Positions 31,631 to 39,933 of a stretch of DNA of 39,983 nt are shown in pieces. The DNA is from Anaerolineales bacterium (GTDB taxonomy: Bacteria > Chloroflexota > Anaerolineae > Anaerolineales > UBA11579), in the NCBI GenBank assembly GCA_020059485.1, contig JAGVCA010000060.1, positions 1 through 39,983 on the forward strand, given 5' to 3'. The notes beneath the pieces were generated by a model, which was given only the letters and a program-made list of their open reading frames with translations, ran no database searches and was not told the DNA's origin. How positions within the stretch are numbered: position 1 is the stretch's first letter; each line of letters begins with the position of its first letter. Both the position numbers and the translations under genes were made by a program.

Positions 31631-34600
31631 CTATGGAAATCTGGTAATGACGAGCGCTGCACTTGGGAGGTTGGTCCGATCGCCTGGTTGTAGTTCAGCC
31701 GGCGCTTTGCCCGCCTTGTCGGGTGCGCCCTGGAAGACAAAGATAGGTGTATCCACCTCGGTATATTTTTTATCGATGTAGGCCTGCCCGGTGAGCATGC
31801 CATCCTTGTCGATGGCGCAACTGGTCACATAGCCGATGGTCTTGCCGCGCTTGTCAATCACCGGGTCCCCCAGGTGGGCCATGCGGACGCCTTTCTCGGT
31901 GAAGCGGAACCGGACGACCTCGGACTGGCGCTGAGCTTCCTGAGCCAGGAAGGCATCCCGGCCGATGAACCATGGTTTGTAGGTTTTAACATAGGTGGCA
32001 AATCCGGCATCGCCGACGCCCTGATTCCGCTCACCGCCCATCTCATGTCCATAGAGGGGCAGGCCTGCTTCAGTGCGGAGCGAATCGCGCGCACCCAGGC
32101 CACACGGCAGCAGTCCAAGCGGGGTGCCAGCCTCAATGAGCTTGTTCCACAACTCGACGGACTGGTCCGGATGGACGAAGAGTTCGAAGCACATATTCTC
32201 GCCGGTGTAGCCCGTGCGGGAGACGACCAGATCGATCCCGCCAACAACTGCTTCGCACAGTTCCGTGCGTTTTAAGCGCATGATCCGCTTGCGGGTTGGA
32301 TCGTCGCAGCCCAGGGAGAGCAGGATATCGCGGGATTTTGGTCCCTGCAAAGCGATATCGACACGCATATCCTTGCCGGCTTTGGGATCGCGCAGGTTAC
32401 GCAGCACAACGGAACGGCCAAAGCCTTTCGCGCCAGGGTTGTTCTCGTCGATCATGACGGTTCCCTGCAGGACGGCATTCAGCCAAGCCCAGTCTTTGTC
32501 GTCGTTAGAGGCGTTGACCACGACGAGATATTTGTCCTTGCTCCGGCGGTAGACTAACAAGTCATCGACCACGGAAGCATCGGGCAGCAGGAAATGGGTG
32601 TAGAGTGATTGTCCGACATCCAGGCTGCCGATATCATTGCCGCAGACTGTATCCAGGAACAGGGCTGCATCGGGGCCTTCGGCTTGATAGACGCCCATAT
32701 GAGAGACATCGAAGAGGCCTGCGGCATTCCGAACTGCCAGGTGTTCATCAACGACAGAGGTGTACCAGACGGGCATGTCCCAGCCGGCGAAGGGGATCAT
32801 CTTGGCCCCCATCTCGCGGTGGGTGGCATTCAGGGCTGTTTTCTGGACTGGCGGATCGGCTGGTTCTTCCCAGGAGAAGGCTGGAAGGGCTTTGGCTTTC
32901 ACCGGCTGATAGCCAATGTAATATGGCTTTTCGGCGGCATTCATCTGACCAGAATCTGCTTTGATCTGGCCGTGCTTAACCTCATTGACAGAGACTGGAC
33001 CAGGGATCTTCTTCTGCAGATCGGAATCGAAAAAGATATACCCATCCGAGAGCGCCCGCAGCCAGGCAGCTGTATTGATCGCATCTTTTGCGGCCATCTG
33101 AATGAGATAGCTGTCGGGTGTTTCCATTTGAATGACTGCCTGGATAGAAACGCCGTTGACCGAAATGGCGGTCTGTTGGGATTCGCCTTCCTGCAAAGCT
33201 TCCAGGTCACTGGCAAGGGTGAACGTTAGCATTGCTTTGGCCTTGTCGCCTGAGACCTGCAGCGTGCCGAAATCCTGTTCCGAGAGCGGCTGGTCATCCA
33301 TGTAGTAGAAATGCGGATAACCGTTGCTGGTCGGTTCGTAATCGATCCCGGCGGAAACTGCGAGGTCTCGCACTTTGGTCTTGGCATTTTCGAGCACCGT
33401 GAAATCCACCTTGGTGCGCTGGCTCAGGCGGCGGCTGGAGGCTTGCTTGTAAGGCGTGCAGGCCAGGAGGATATCTGCGATGATGTCGGCCAACTGGCGG
33501 GTCTTGGCTTCATCGAACCCGCGCTGGGTGATCCAGGGAGTGCCCAGCCGCAAACCGGACGGATTGAGAGCCGAACGGTCGCCGGGGATGGTATTGCGGT
33601 TGACGACGATCCCGGCAATGTCCAGGATGCGGGCTGCCTGGTCACCGGAGAGGGTGACATCATTCTCGCCTTTGATCGATTTGACATCCAGGTTGACGAT
33701 GTGTGTGGCGGTCCCGCCAAAGGGGATGCGGAAGCCGCGCGATTCGAGTTGATCGGCGAGGGCCGCGCTGTTTTTCAGGATCTGCTGCTGCAGCTGGGCA
33801 AACTCGTCTGTCTGGGCCAGTTTGAGAGCGATCGCCAGGGCGGCAAAAACATTGACATGCGGTCCGCCTTGTTCACCCGGGAAAACGGCACGGTCGATCT
33901 TGCGTGAAAGCAGCGGCTTGGTGGTCATGATCAGCGCACCGCGCGGGCCGCACAGTGTTTTGTGCGTCGTTGTGGTGACCACATCGGCGATCCCGATGGG
34001 GGAGGGATGCACGCCGCCCACTACCAGGCCGGAGATGTGTGAGATGTCCGCCAGCAGGTACGCGCCGACCTTGTCAGCGATCTGACGGAAACGGGTCCAA
34101 TCAACCTGCCAGGGATAGGAAGAATAGCCGGCGATGATCATTTTGGGCTTGTGCTCCAGCGCCAGACGTTCGATCTGTTCGAAATCAATCTTTTCTGTGG
34201 CCGGGTCAACGGTGTAATGAACGATGTTGTAATACTTGCCGGAACGATTGACTGGCGAACCGTGGGAAAGATGCCCGCCGTGCAACAGGTTCATGCCCAT
34301 GACAGTGTCACCGGGTTTTACCAGTGCGTGGTAAACGGCGTTGTTCGCTGGCGCTCCGGAAAGGGCTTGTACATTAACAAAGATCTCATCAGGGCCATAG
34401 CCGTTGGCTGCGTAGGTTTCCGCCGCGCGGCGGCGGGCCAGCGCTTCGATGATGTTGGCATATTCGACGCCCTGGTAATAGCGCGGGTCGGAGTAGCGGC
34501 GGTAGTAAGGCAGCCGTTCATCATAATCGAGGATGGCTTCCTCGGTCAGATAGCGGCTTTCTTCCTCGGGATAGCCCTCGGCGTAGAGATTGTGGAATGT

Positions 34601-34753
34601 GGTGGAGAGCGCTTCGCGCACTGCCTGGGGTGAGGTTGATTCGCTAGGGATCAGGATCAATTTCTTAAATTGACGTTCTGCCTCGATCTGGGAAAGGTCG
34701 TGGATGCTGGGGTCGAGTTCCTGCATGGAGCCTCGAAAGAGGAAATCAGACAT
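31631..34753 (-). CDS. glyA-gcvT: Fused serine hydroxymethyltransferase - aminomethyltransferase (GlyA-GcvT)
   Basis: This 1040-residue protein joins two enzymes that share 5,10-methylene-THF. Residues about 15-440 are SHMT, with 'LIPSESTSPQAVREALST', 'LLADISHISGLVVGG' and the PLP site 'TTTTHKTLCGPRGALIM' with Lys265. Residues about 635-1040 are GcvT, with 'IPFAGWDMPVWYTSVVDEH', 'FDVSHMG', 'DDLLVYR', 'RTGYTGENMCFE' and 'GLGARDSLRTEAGLPLYGHE'. Between them about 180 residues (450-630) match neither enzyme and look like a separate globular domain. AAGGAG lies 8 bases before ATG. The riboswitch operon lacks gcvT, so this protein should supply T activity and could pass methylene-THF directly to serine synthesis. 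It has no glycine riboswitch of its own. Single-reading-frame continuity argues against an assembly artefact. Confidence 0.93.
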   Translation of the reverse strand: MSDFLFRGSMQELDPSIHDLSQIEAERQFKKLILIPSESTSPQAVREALSTTFHNLYAEGYPEEESRYLTEEAILDYDERLPYYRRYSDPRYYQGVEYANIIEALARRRAAETYAANGYGPDEIFVNVQALSGAPANNAVYHALVKPGDTVMGMNLLHGGHLSHGSPVNRSGKYYNIVHYTVDPATEKIDFEQIERLALEHKPKMIIAGYSSYPWQVDWTRFRQIADKVGAYLLADISHISGLVVGGVHPSPIGIADVVTTTTHKTLCGPRGALIMTTKPLLSRKIDRAVFPGEQGGPHVNVFAALAIALKLAQTDEFAQLQQQILKNSAALADQLESRGFRIPFGGTATHIVNLDVKSIKGENDVTLSGDQAARILDIAGIVVNRNTIPGDRSALNPSGLRLGTPWITQRGFDEAKTRQLADIIADILLACTPYKQASSRRLSQRTKVDFTVLENAKTKVRDLAVSAGIDYEPTSNGYPHFYYMDDQPLSEQDFGTLQVSGDKAKAMLTFTLASDLEALQEGESQQTAISVNGVSIQAVIQMETPDSYLIQMAAKDAINTAAWLRALSDGYIFFDSDLQKKIPGPVSVNEVKHGQIKADSGQMNAAEKPYYIGYQPVKAKALPAFSWEEPADPPVQKTALNATHREMGAKMIPFAGWDMPVWYTSVVDEHLAVRNAAGLFDVSHMGVYQAEGPDAALFLDTVCGNDIGSLDVGQSLYTHFLLPDASVVDDLLVYRRSKDKYLVVVNASNDDKDWAWLNAVLQGTVMIDENNPGAKGFGRSVVLRNLRDPKAGKDMRVDIALQGPKSRDILLSLGCDDPTRKRIMRLKRTELCEAVVGGIDLVVSRTGYTGENMCFELFVHPDQSVELWNKLIEAGTPLGLLPCGLGARDSLRTEAGLPLYGHEMGGERNQGVGDAGFATYVKTYKPWFIGRDAFLAQEAQRQSEVVRFRFTEKGVRMAHLGDPVIDKRGKTIGYVTSCAIDKDGMLTGQAYIDKKYTEVDTPIFVFQGAPDKAGKAPAELQPGDRTNLPSAALVITRFP

Positions 34754-34930
34754 GAATGTTCTCCTTGGGAGCGGGGTAAATTTCTGCCAGGTACCGCTTG
34801 CCTGGATGGGCGTTCAAAAGCCAGGTATCAGGGTTTGGGTGTTCTGGCCAGCTTGTGTAGAGACAACAAATACTATGCATTCCATTTTGGAGCGGCATAG
34901 TGACGGTTTCCTGTTCTTTCGTTTTTTTCC

Positions 34931-34958
34931 AGTATAGCGTAAATTTGACGGGTTTGTC
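34931..34958 (-). promoter_or_regulatory. Candidate promoter for the glyA-gcvT fusion gene
   Basis: On the minus strand TATACT (complement of 34931-34936) is preceded at 16 bases by GACAAA. The -35 is poor. The predicted leader is about 170 bases and shows no glycine aptamer or other recognised RNA motif. The rest of the 249-base gap to the lipoprotein gene holds nothing I can identify. Confidence 0.3.
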
Positions 34959-35002
34959 CCTGACAACTGTCCCCTCGAAGCGGTACAGGTGTCATTTCCC
35001 GG

Positions 35003-35968
35003 TTAGTTCCAAAAGAGTGGAAAGCCCAACACGTTATAGCGAATGAAGCCGGAGGGATTCCCGTCGGGATCATAGACCGGGTAATAAGGAATTCCTCCCG
35101 TGGCAATGACCGGCTCTGCGATCACGATTACCCGGTCGCCCGGATCGTAATGGATATAAGGTTTGTAGGCTTCCATATCCGGCTTGCCTTGCTTGTCATA
35201 CCCGACTGGGGTGTGTAGGGTATACCGTTCCAGGATCTCTGCGCGGGCAACGTTGGCGGGGTAGTTTTGCGGGTTGGGATTGCTGTTCTCTGGCTTGATC
35301 TGGATGTGGCTGTCCCTGAAGTACACTTTGAAATCCGGAACATCACCATCGGGATCGTACGATTCATAAAAGATCGTTCCGCCGTCTGCTGTGATCGCCG
35401 TTTTATACACCCATGCCTCTGTGCCTGGCGGGAGCTGGACACGCGGTTGGTAGGGCTCCATGATCAGAGCACCTTTGTCGTTGGTGGAATTTGCGACGAA
35501 GATCGTGGCCTTATCGACAGTAACGACTGTGTAAACATTTGACGGCAGGTCATACTCCTGGTTATTTTGTTGTCCACCCCCGGTGTTGGTTTTCTCGGTG
35601 TTCTGGCTGGAAGATGCGGCTTGCGCCAGGGCAAGCGCGACCTGGGTTTCAAGTGCCGCTGATTCAGCCGAAAGCGTTTGGATCTGTGAGGCCGATTCGG
35701 TGAGGCGGGCTTGATTGTCGGCCAATTGCAGGTTCATGGCTGTCAGTACGATGTTATTTTGCTGCGGGGTAAGGACAACCACCTGGGATTCCGGTGTCGG
35801 TGTGTGGGTGGGGACCGCTGTAGCCGCAGGCGGGGTATTGCTGGGAATCGCCCCGGAGATGGAATCAGAAGTGGGGGAGCTCTCAAGTGGCTCTGCCTGG
35901 ATCACAGGCGAGCAGGAGATAAGCAACAGGAGGGCGAGGATGGAGATAAGGAAACGAGATATCGTCAT
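35003..35968 (-). CDS. Lipoprotein with repeated YDPDG beta modules, function unknown
   Basis: This 321-residue protein has a signal peptide ending in 'LLISC' (lipidated Cys19), a Ser/Thr/Pro-rich stalk ('THTPTPES') and a predicted coiled coil at about 70-115. Two similar C-terminal modules follow: one with 'GGTIFYESYDPDGD' and one with 'GGIPYYPVYDPDGN', each preceded by a 'VxLPPGTEAWVYK' or 'YDPGDRVIVIAEP' strand. They resemble SH3-like cell-envelope repeats. No enzymatic motif is seen. It lies just downstream of tRNA-Val on the same strand and has no operon partner. An envelope-associated role is inferred from lipidation only. Confidence 0.75.
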   Translation of the reverse strand: MTISRFLISILALLLLISCSPVIQAEPLESSPTSDSISGAIPSNTPPAATAVPTHTPTPESQVVVLTPQQNNIVLTAMNLQLADNQARLTESASQIQTLSAESAALETQVALALAQAASSSQNTEKTNTGGGQQNNQEYDLPSNVYTVVTVDKATIFVANSTNDKGALIMEPYQPRVQLPPGTEAWVYKTAITADGGTIFYESYDPDGDVPDFKVYFRDSHIQIKPENSNPNPQNYPANVARAEILERYTLHTPVGYDKQGKPDMEAYKPYIHYDPGDRVIVIAEPVIATGGIPYYPVYDPDGNPSGFIRYNVLGFPLFWN

Positions 35969-35986
35969 AAGATAGTTCCACCTTAG

Positions 35987-36060
35987 TGGGCGCGAAGGGA
36001 CTCGAACCCCTGACTTCTTCGGTGTAAGCGAAGCGCTCTAACCAACTGAGCTACGCGCCC
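35987..36060 (-). tRNA. tRNA-Val (anticodon UAC)
   Basis: The minus strand folds into a complete cloverleaf: acceptor GGGCGCG/CGCGCCC, D-arm, anticodon stem CTTCG/CGAAG with loop CTTACAC (anticodon TAC), T-arm with GGTTCGAGTCC and discriminator A. The 3' CCA is not encoded. Confidence 0.97.
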
Positions 36061-36135
36061 TGATGTCTGGTTGACTTCATAAGGTTCAATCACCGGGAGT
36101 ACCCATCCGGTGTGCCTTGTGCTTAAGGCTAGGTG

Positions 36136-36141
36136 ATTATA
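36136..36141 (-). promoter_or_regulatory. -10 element of the tRNA-Val promoter
   Basis: A consensus TATAAT on the minus strand predicts a start near 36129 and a leader of about 69 bases before the tRNA. The matching -35 is not clear; TTGCGG occurs upstream but only 13 bases away. Confidence 0.5.
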
Positions 36142-36186
36142 CCGCAGATACGATCCGCAAGTGGAATTATTTTTGTGCAAAGAAAT

Positions 36187-36215
36187 TTGCGCCTGATAAA
36201 TAACTATGCTATATT
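36187..36215 (+). promoter_or_regulatory. Promoter of the RpiR-type regulator gene, predicted leaderless
   Basis: TTGCGC (36187-36192), a 17-base spacer and TATATT (36210-36215) put transcription start at about 36222, the A of the ATG itself. No Shine-Dalgarno is present in front of that ATG. Confidence 0.55.
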
Positions 36216-36221
36216 GTTTGT

Positions 36222-37058
36222 ATGTCGTACGAAGACCGCATCCGTGAGCACCGACCAAAAATGTCGAAGAGTTTCTCCCGCCTGGGCGATTATATCCTCG
36301 ACCATTATGTCCAGGCAGCTTTGATGACTGCGACAGAACTCGCTCACCAGATCGATGTCGATGCGGCTACGGTTGTCCGGTTTGCGCAGCGGCTGGGATA
36401 CGGGGGATTTCCTGAACTGCAAAACGAGATCAAAGAAAAAGTGAAGCAGGATCTGCTGATCCGGCCTGAACTGGCCGCTGAGCCGGACACCTTCTCCGGG
36501 GTCGTCACAGCCGCCATGGGCCGAATGCAGGTGGTCGTTGAGCAGGTCGCCAAACTGCTGGATGTCGAATCGGTTTCGCGATTGGTGAAGAAGATCGGGG
36601 CTGCCCGCCGGATCGTGATCGTCCCGGATGGTCTGGGCCAGGTAGCCGCATATAACCTGATGAACTTGCTGGAGCAAGGTGGTTTTCTGGTCATGGTAGT
36701 ACAACCAGGCGCAGTCGATCTAGCCCGGACGATGGTCAGCACAACCCGCGAAGATCTGATCATTGCTATTGATGTCGCCGGTACAGCGCCATATATATAC
36801 CGGGCGATGTCAGAGGCAGTCCAGACCGGTGTGGATACAGCTTCGATCGTTGGGGCGGCCTCGCATCAGTCCGCGCTGGAAGCGGATGTGGTCCTGGCTG
36901 CCCAGAATCAGGCTGAAGTGGAACTGGCAGTGATCTCAGTGGATATGATCGTTTACACTTTGGCAGAATCGCTGCGGTGGAAGTTTGCAGACCGATTTAC
37001 CGGACGTGGCGAAGCGATCGAGTCCGTCCTGGAGCGGATTGTTCGGGGGGTTTCCTAA
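36222..37058 (+). CDS. MurR/RpiR family transcriptional regulator
   Basis: This 278-residue regulator has an N-terminal RpiR helix-turn-helix domain (about 1-75; 'MTATELAHQIDVDAATVVRFAQRLGYGGFPELQ' read in parts) and a C-terminal SIS domain (about 115-260), the fold that binds phosphosugars. Members control sugar or amino-sugar catabolism. Here it leads an apparent operon with an FAH-family hydrolase, so the ligand may be an organic acid or sugar acid derivative. The start codon has no Shine-Dalgarno and coincides with the predicted transcription start. Confidence 0.9.
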   Translation: MSYEDRIREHRPKMSKSFSRLGDYILDHYVQAALMTATELAHQIDVDAATVVRFAQRLGYGGFPELQNEIKEKVKQDLLIRPELAAEPDTFSGVVTAAMGRMQVVVEQVAKLLDVESVSRLVKKIGAARRIVIVPDGLGQVAAYNLMNLLEQGGFLVMVVQPGAVDLARTMVSTTREDLIIAIDVAGTAPYIYRAMSEAVQTGVDTASIVGAASHQSALEADVVLAAQNQAEVELAVISVDMIVYTLAESLRWKFADRFTGRGEAIESVLERIVRGVS

Positions 37059-37111
37059 ACAGCCTGGTCCAGATGTTTTGATCATGGAACCAGAACCAAA
37101 CGGAGACATAA

Positions 37112-37882
37112 ATGAGAATTTTACGTTTTCGCACCGGGGATGACACGGTCCGATACGGTTGGATCTACGAGGATAAGGTCGGTCTGATCGAGGGGGATCT
37201 GTTCGGTGAATACCAGCGAATGGAGGCAAATATCCCATTGGCTGGACTGAAATTACTGGCACCAGTCTCTCCTTCCAAAGTGATTTGCATCGGGCGGAAC
37301 TATGCAGCCCACGCAGCAGAACATGATGCTGATGTGCCGGAGTACCCCCTCATCTTCCTGAAACCTCCCAGCTCTGTGATCGGCCCGGGTGAGGCGATCA
37401 GACTGCCGCCGCAATCGCAGCGAGTGGAGCACGAGGGTGAACTCGCGGTGGTGGTTGGGCGAGAGGCTCGCTGGCTGCAACCGGACGAGGCTTTGCAGGT
37501 GGTCTTTGGATATACGATCGCCAATGATGTTACCGCCCGCGATCTGCAGCGGCAGGACGGTCAATGGACACGCGCCAAGGGGTTTGATACTTTCTGTCCG
37601 GTCGGGCCCTGGATCGATACCCGATTTGATCCGGCGGACTCGCTGGTTTCGTGTCACGTGAATGAGGAGTTGCGCCAGATGGCCCCGACGCGTGACATGG
37701 TCTTTCAGGTGGCGGACCTGCTGGTGTTCATCAGTTCCGTAATGACATTGGAACCGGGCGACCTGATCCTGACCGGAACGCCTGCCGGTGTGGGTTTGTT
37801 GACGCCCGGCGATCGGGTTTCAGTCCGCATTGAGCGTTTGGGCGAACTCAGTAATCCGGTAGTTGCCGGGCTGCGAAGTTAG
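37112..37882 (+). CDS. Fumarylacetoacetate hydrolase family protein
   Basis: This 256-residue FAH-fold enzyme belongs to a family that hydrolyses or decarboxylates 3-oxo acids, or isomerises hydroxyhepta-dienedioate-type compounds, with Mg or Mn. '[12 protein letters not shown]', 'LFLKPPSSV'-type text, '[13 protein letters not shown]' with the metal-binding Glu pair, and '[11 protein letters not shown]', '[11 protein letters not shown]' and 'LTGTPAGVG' are all in place. GGAGA lies 6 bases before ATG. Residues 1-55 form the usual small N-terminal domain. It follows the RpiR regulator by 53 bases and precedes the exonuclease gene by 11, probably as one transcript. The substrate cannot be assigned. 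Confidence 0.92.
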   Translation: MRILRFRTGDDTVRYGWIYEDKVGLIEGDLFGEYQRMEANIPLAGLKLLAPVSPSKVICIGRNYAAHAAEHDADVPEYPLIFLKPPSSVIGPGEAIRLPPQSQRVEHEGELAVVVGREARWLQPDEALQVVFGYTIANDVTARDLQRQDGQWTRAKGFDTFCPVGPWIDTRFDPADSLVSCHVNEELRQMAPTRDMVFQVADLLVFISSVMTLEPGDLILTGTPAGVGLLTPGDRVSVRIERLGELSNPVVAGLRS

Positions 37883-37893
37883 GAGGGCGGAAG

Positions 37894-38454
37894 ATGGATC
37901 ATCGGGAAGACGCGGTCAGGGCGGCGAGAGAACTCGTCGGGCTTGGTCCTGTGATCATCGATACTGAGACAACCGGTTTTGATTCTACTGACAGCGTGAT
38001 CGAGGTTGCCGTGGTTGGGCTGGACGGCACAGTGTTGTATGACCAGTTGGTCAAACCGCCCAAGCCGATCCCGGCCGGGGCGACAGCTGTGCATGGGATC
38101 AACGATATCCATGTGATCGACAAACCGGTCTGGGCTGCGGTTTGGCCAGATTTTGTTGGGGCAGTTGCTGGCAGGGCGGCCTGTTTTTATAATGCGAAGT
38201 TTGATATCAGGCTGCTGCGGCAGTCGTGCGGTTTGGCTGGCTTGGGCTGGCAGTCTCCCTTTGCCGCGGATCGCTGCGTGATGAGTATATTCGCGCAGTA
38301 CTATGGAGACTGGAATCCCAAATACGGCAATTATCGCTGGCAGAACCTGGAGTTTGCCCGGAAATACTTTGGCCTGGTGCAGCCAAATTCACACCGCGCC
38401 AGAGATGATGCCGAACTGACGCGCCAGGTGCTGCTGAGGATGGCTGGGGAATAA
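37894..38454 (+). CDS. DnaQ-like 3'-5' exonuclease
   Basis: This 186-residue DEDDh exonuclease domain shows Exo I 'IIDTETTGF' (catalytic Asp and Glu), 'AVHGIN', Exo II 'YNAKFDIRLL' and Exo III 'HRARDDA' with the catalytic His and Asp. It is a free-standing domain like the epsilon subunit of DNA polymerase III or RNase T/oligoribonuclease-type enzymes. AGGAGGG lies 7 bases before ATG. Coupling to an FAH hydrolase and an RpiR regulator is probably incidental. Confidence 0.9.
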   Translation: MDHREDAVRAARELVGLGPVIIDTETTGFDSTDSVIEVAVVGLDGTVLYDQLVKPPKPIPAGATAVHGINDIHVIDKPVWAAVWPDFVGAVAGRAACFYNAKFDIRLLRQSCGLAGLGWQSPFAADRCVMSIFAQYYGDWNPKYGNYRWQNLEFARKYFGLVQPNSHRARDDAELTRQVLLRMAGE

Positions 38455-38457
38455 GCG

Positions 38458-38942
38458 ATGAACCGCCCGCTCGTCTCAATTGGATTTGTGATTCTAGCTG
38501 CGCTGGCTTTAACCGGCTCGGTGGAGTGACAGATTCTAAGGTCGTGGTTGTCCACATGCAGGAGGTTACTGGTGTGGTGACTGTGGTCGTGGCCGCAACC
38601 CCGCAGCCAACCCAGGCGGCGGCGGACCAGACGGCAACGCCATCCATCGAGGTTGTGCCGACCTGGATCGCTTCTGGTGATGCCCGTGAGTTTGTGGGTG
38701 AGCAGGTCCAAATACGGGTTGACCGGGCGTGGCGCTCGTATCAGCCGGGCATCGGTGGCGAGCCGACCTTTTGTAACGATGCCCGCTATCCCGGACATTC
38801 ATTCACTTTTTTGGTTTGGGGGCAATACTGATCCGATCTGGATGGACAGTGTGTGCTGGTGGATGGGACGGTGGAAATGTATGCTGGGCTGCCCCAGATC
38901 GAAGTTGAGGACCGCACCCAGGCTCTGCCTTGCGATCTTTAG
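38458..38942 (+). pseudogene. Decayed small lipoprotein gene (frameshift plus internal stop)
   Basis: An ATG 3 bases after the exonuclease stop opens a typical signal peptide ('LAALALTG'), but the frame ends in TGA after 23 codons, where a lipobox Cys would be expected. Loss of one base near 38517 explains it, because the shifted frame continues with 'GGVTDSKVVVVHMQEVTG'. That frame reads to TGA at 38829-38831 and, past the stop, goes on as 'DLDGQCVLVDGTVEMYAGL' to TAG at 38940-38942. The reading is thus broken twice. The 3' end overlaps the convergent gene by four bases. Sequencing error could account for either lesion. Confidence 0.6.
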
Positions 38943-39223
38943 ACGAAATAGACCAGCGCTAGGCGGACAACCGCTGCCAGTACGCCAATGATGATCCCGC
39001 CATTCAGGGCTCCGCTGTAGCCATTGGCTGAGCCGCCAATATAACCACCCAATAAACCTGCAATCACGTTCGCCATCAGGTAATCCATCCCGATATCTAG
39101 GAGGGATTGTGATTGAGTGTAGTAACCGAGGAAATATCCGACTGCGACCCCGGTGAACAGTACGCTGACATATGTGAATGTGCTCAATAGCAAACCGGTG
39201 ATGGCGTGGCCAAGGTTTTTCAT
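38939..39223 (-). CDS. Small Gly-rich membrane protein, function unknown
   Basis: This 94-residue hydrophobic protein has three to four predicted helices with glycine zipper-like stretches ('NVIAGLLGGYIGGSANGYSG', 'GGIIIGVLAAVVRLAL' region). GAGGAG lies 7 bases before ATG, which supports a real gene. I do not recognise the family. It stands alone between a convergent pseudogene and tRNA-Pro. Confidence 0.7.
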   Translation of the reverse strand: MKNLGHAITGLLLSTFTYVSVLFTGVAVGYFLGYYTQSQSLLDIGMDYLMANVIAGLLGGYIGGSANGYSGALNGGIIIGVLAAVVRLALVYFV

Positions 39224-39336
39224 GCTTTACTCCTCAAGGTGATTGATACCAAAACCGCCGATACTAACTGAGGATAAGTAATCGGCGGGTGGAGTGCAAT
39301 AGCCTGGAATGACTATTGGCGAAATGTCTCTGATTG

Positions 39337-39411
<75 letters not shown>

Positions 39412-39464
39412 AACACTTCTAGCCTGGGTCATTCGTACGTGACGGCAACCCCAGCCAGAAATCT

Positions 39465-39493
39465 ATTCTATCTGGAATGCAGACAATCCGCAA
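39465..39493 (-). promoter_or_regulatory. Predicted tRNA-Pro promoter
   Basis: On the minus strand TTGCGG, a 17-base spacer and TAGAAT predict a start near 39458, 47 bases before the tRNA. On the plus strand a consensus TATAAT (39498-39503) nearby may serve the gene at 39566, though it lacks a clear -35. Confidence 0.55.
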
Positions 39494-39565
39494 GGGGTAT
39501 AATCAAGAAAGACAATGCAATCGACCTGAAATAACGGGTTCCAATTCTTGGGAGAGGAGGCCTCG

Positions 39566-39819
39566 ATGGAATTGTTTGAACTCTTATCCACTCTTGCGCT
39601 GCTGGCAACGATCAGGGTGATGATCTGGCAGAATGTGATTTCCAGACGGGCGTCCCAATCCGCCAATGTGATGGAATTGGTGAAGTTCCTCCAAGATGAA
39701 GACAATGGGAGGCACGCGATATCGTTTACCGGATCTGCCGGGACGGTGATCTGGAAACGCTGATGTCGGACCCACGGCAGGTCTGGGCTGCGACGAAAGT
39801 ATCTTTACAAGTAAACTAA
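39566..39819 (+). pseudogene. Small membrane-anchored protein gene with frameshift (DUF4760-like)
   Basis: GAGGAGG lies 6 bases before ATG 39566. The first 48 or so codons give a hydrophobic helix ('FELLSTLALLATIRVMIW') and 'ANVMELVKFLQDEDN'. The frame then turns into unlikely text and stops at 39763. Shifting frame near 39706-39712 restores 'EARDIVYRICRDGDLETLMSDPRQVWAA' up to TAA at 39817-39819, which fits the FLQD-REARxxVY pattern of small DUF4760-type proteins. It is therefore probably a frameshifted and perhaps also 3'-truncated gene. Family assignment is tentative. Confidence 0.5.
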
Positions 39820-39824
39820 TTTAT

Positions 39825-39852
39825 TTGCTTTTGTGCGATTATATCGTATGAT
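39825..39852 (+). promoter_or_regulatory. Predicted promoter of the gene at the right edge
   Basis: TTGCTT (39825-39830), a 16-base spacer and TATGAT (39847-39852) predict a start near 39859 and a leader of about 75 bases. Confidence 0.45.
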
Positions 39853-39866
39853 CTTCTTTGAAGATC
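39850..39866. promoter_or_regulatory. Inverted repeat GATCTTC-TTT-GAAGATC, candidate operator
   Basis: Perfect 7-base arms overlap the end of the predicted -10 and the transcription start, a typical repressor position. The regulator is unknown; autoregulation by the protein beginning at 39934 is possible. Confidence 0.45.
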
Positions 39867-39933
39867 TGCCGGAAATAACTATCCTCAGGCAGACAGCCAG
39901 AGCATTGTCGGTCGCTTCTGGAGGAGGATTCAG

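Noticed and set aside
34754-35002. Second glycine riboswitch before the glyA-gcvT gene
   Set aside because: The CTCTCAGG and CCGA-GGGGCAA type cores are absent on the relevant strand.
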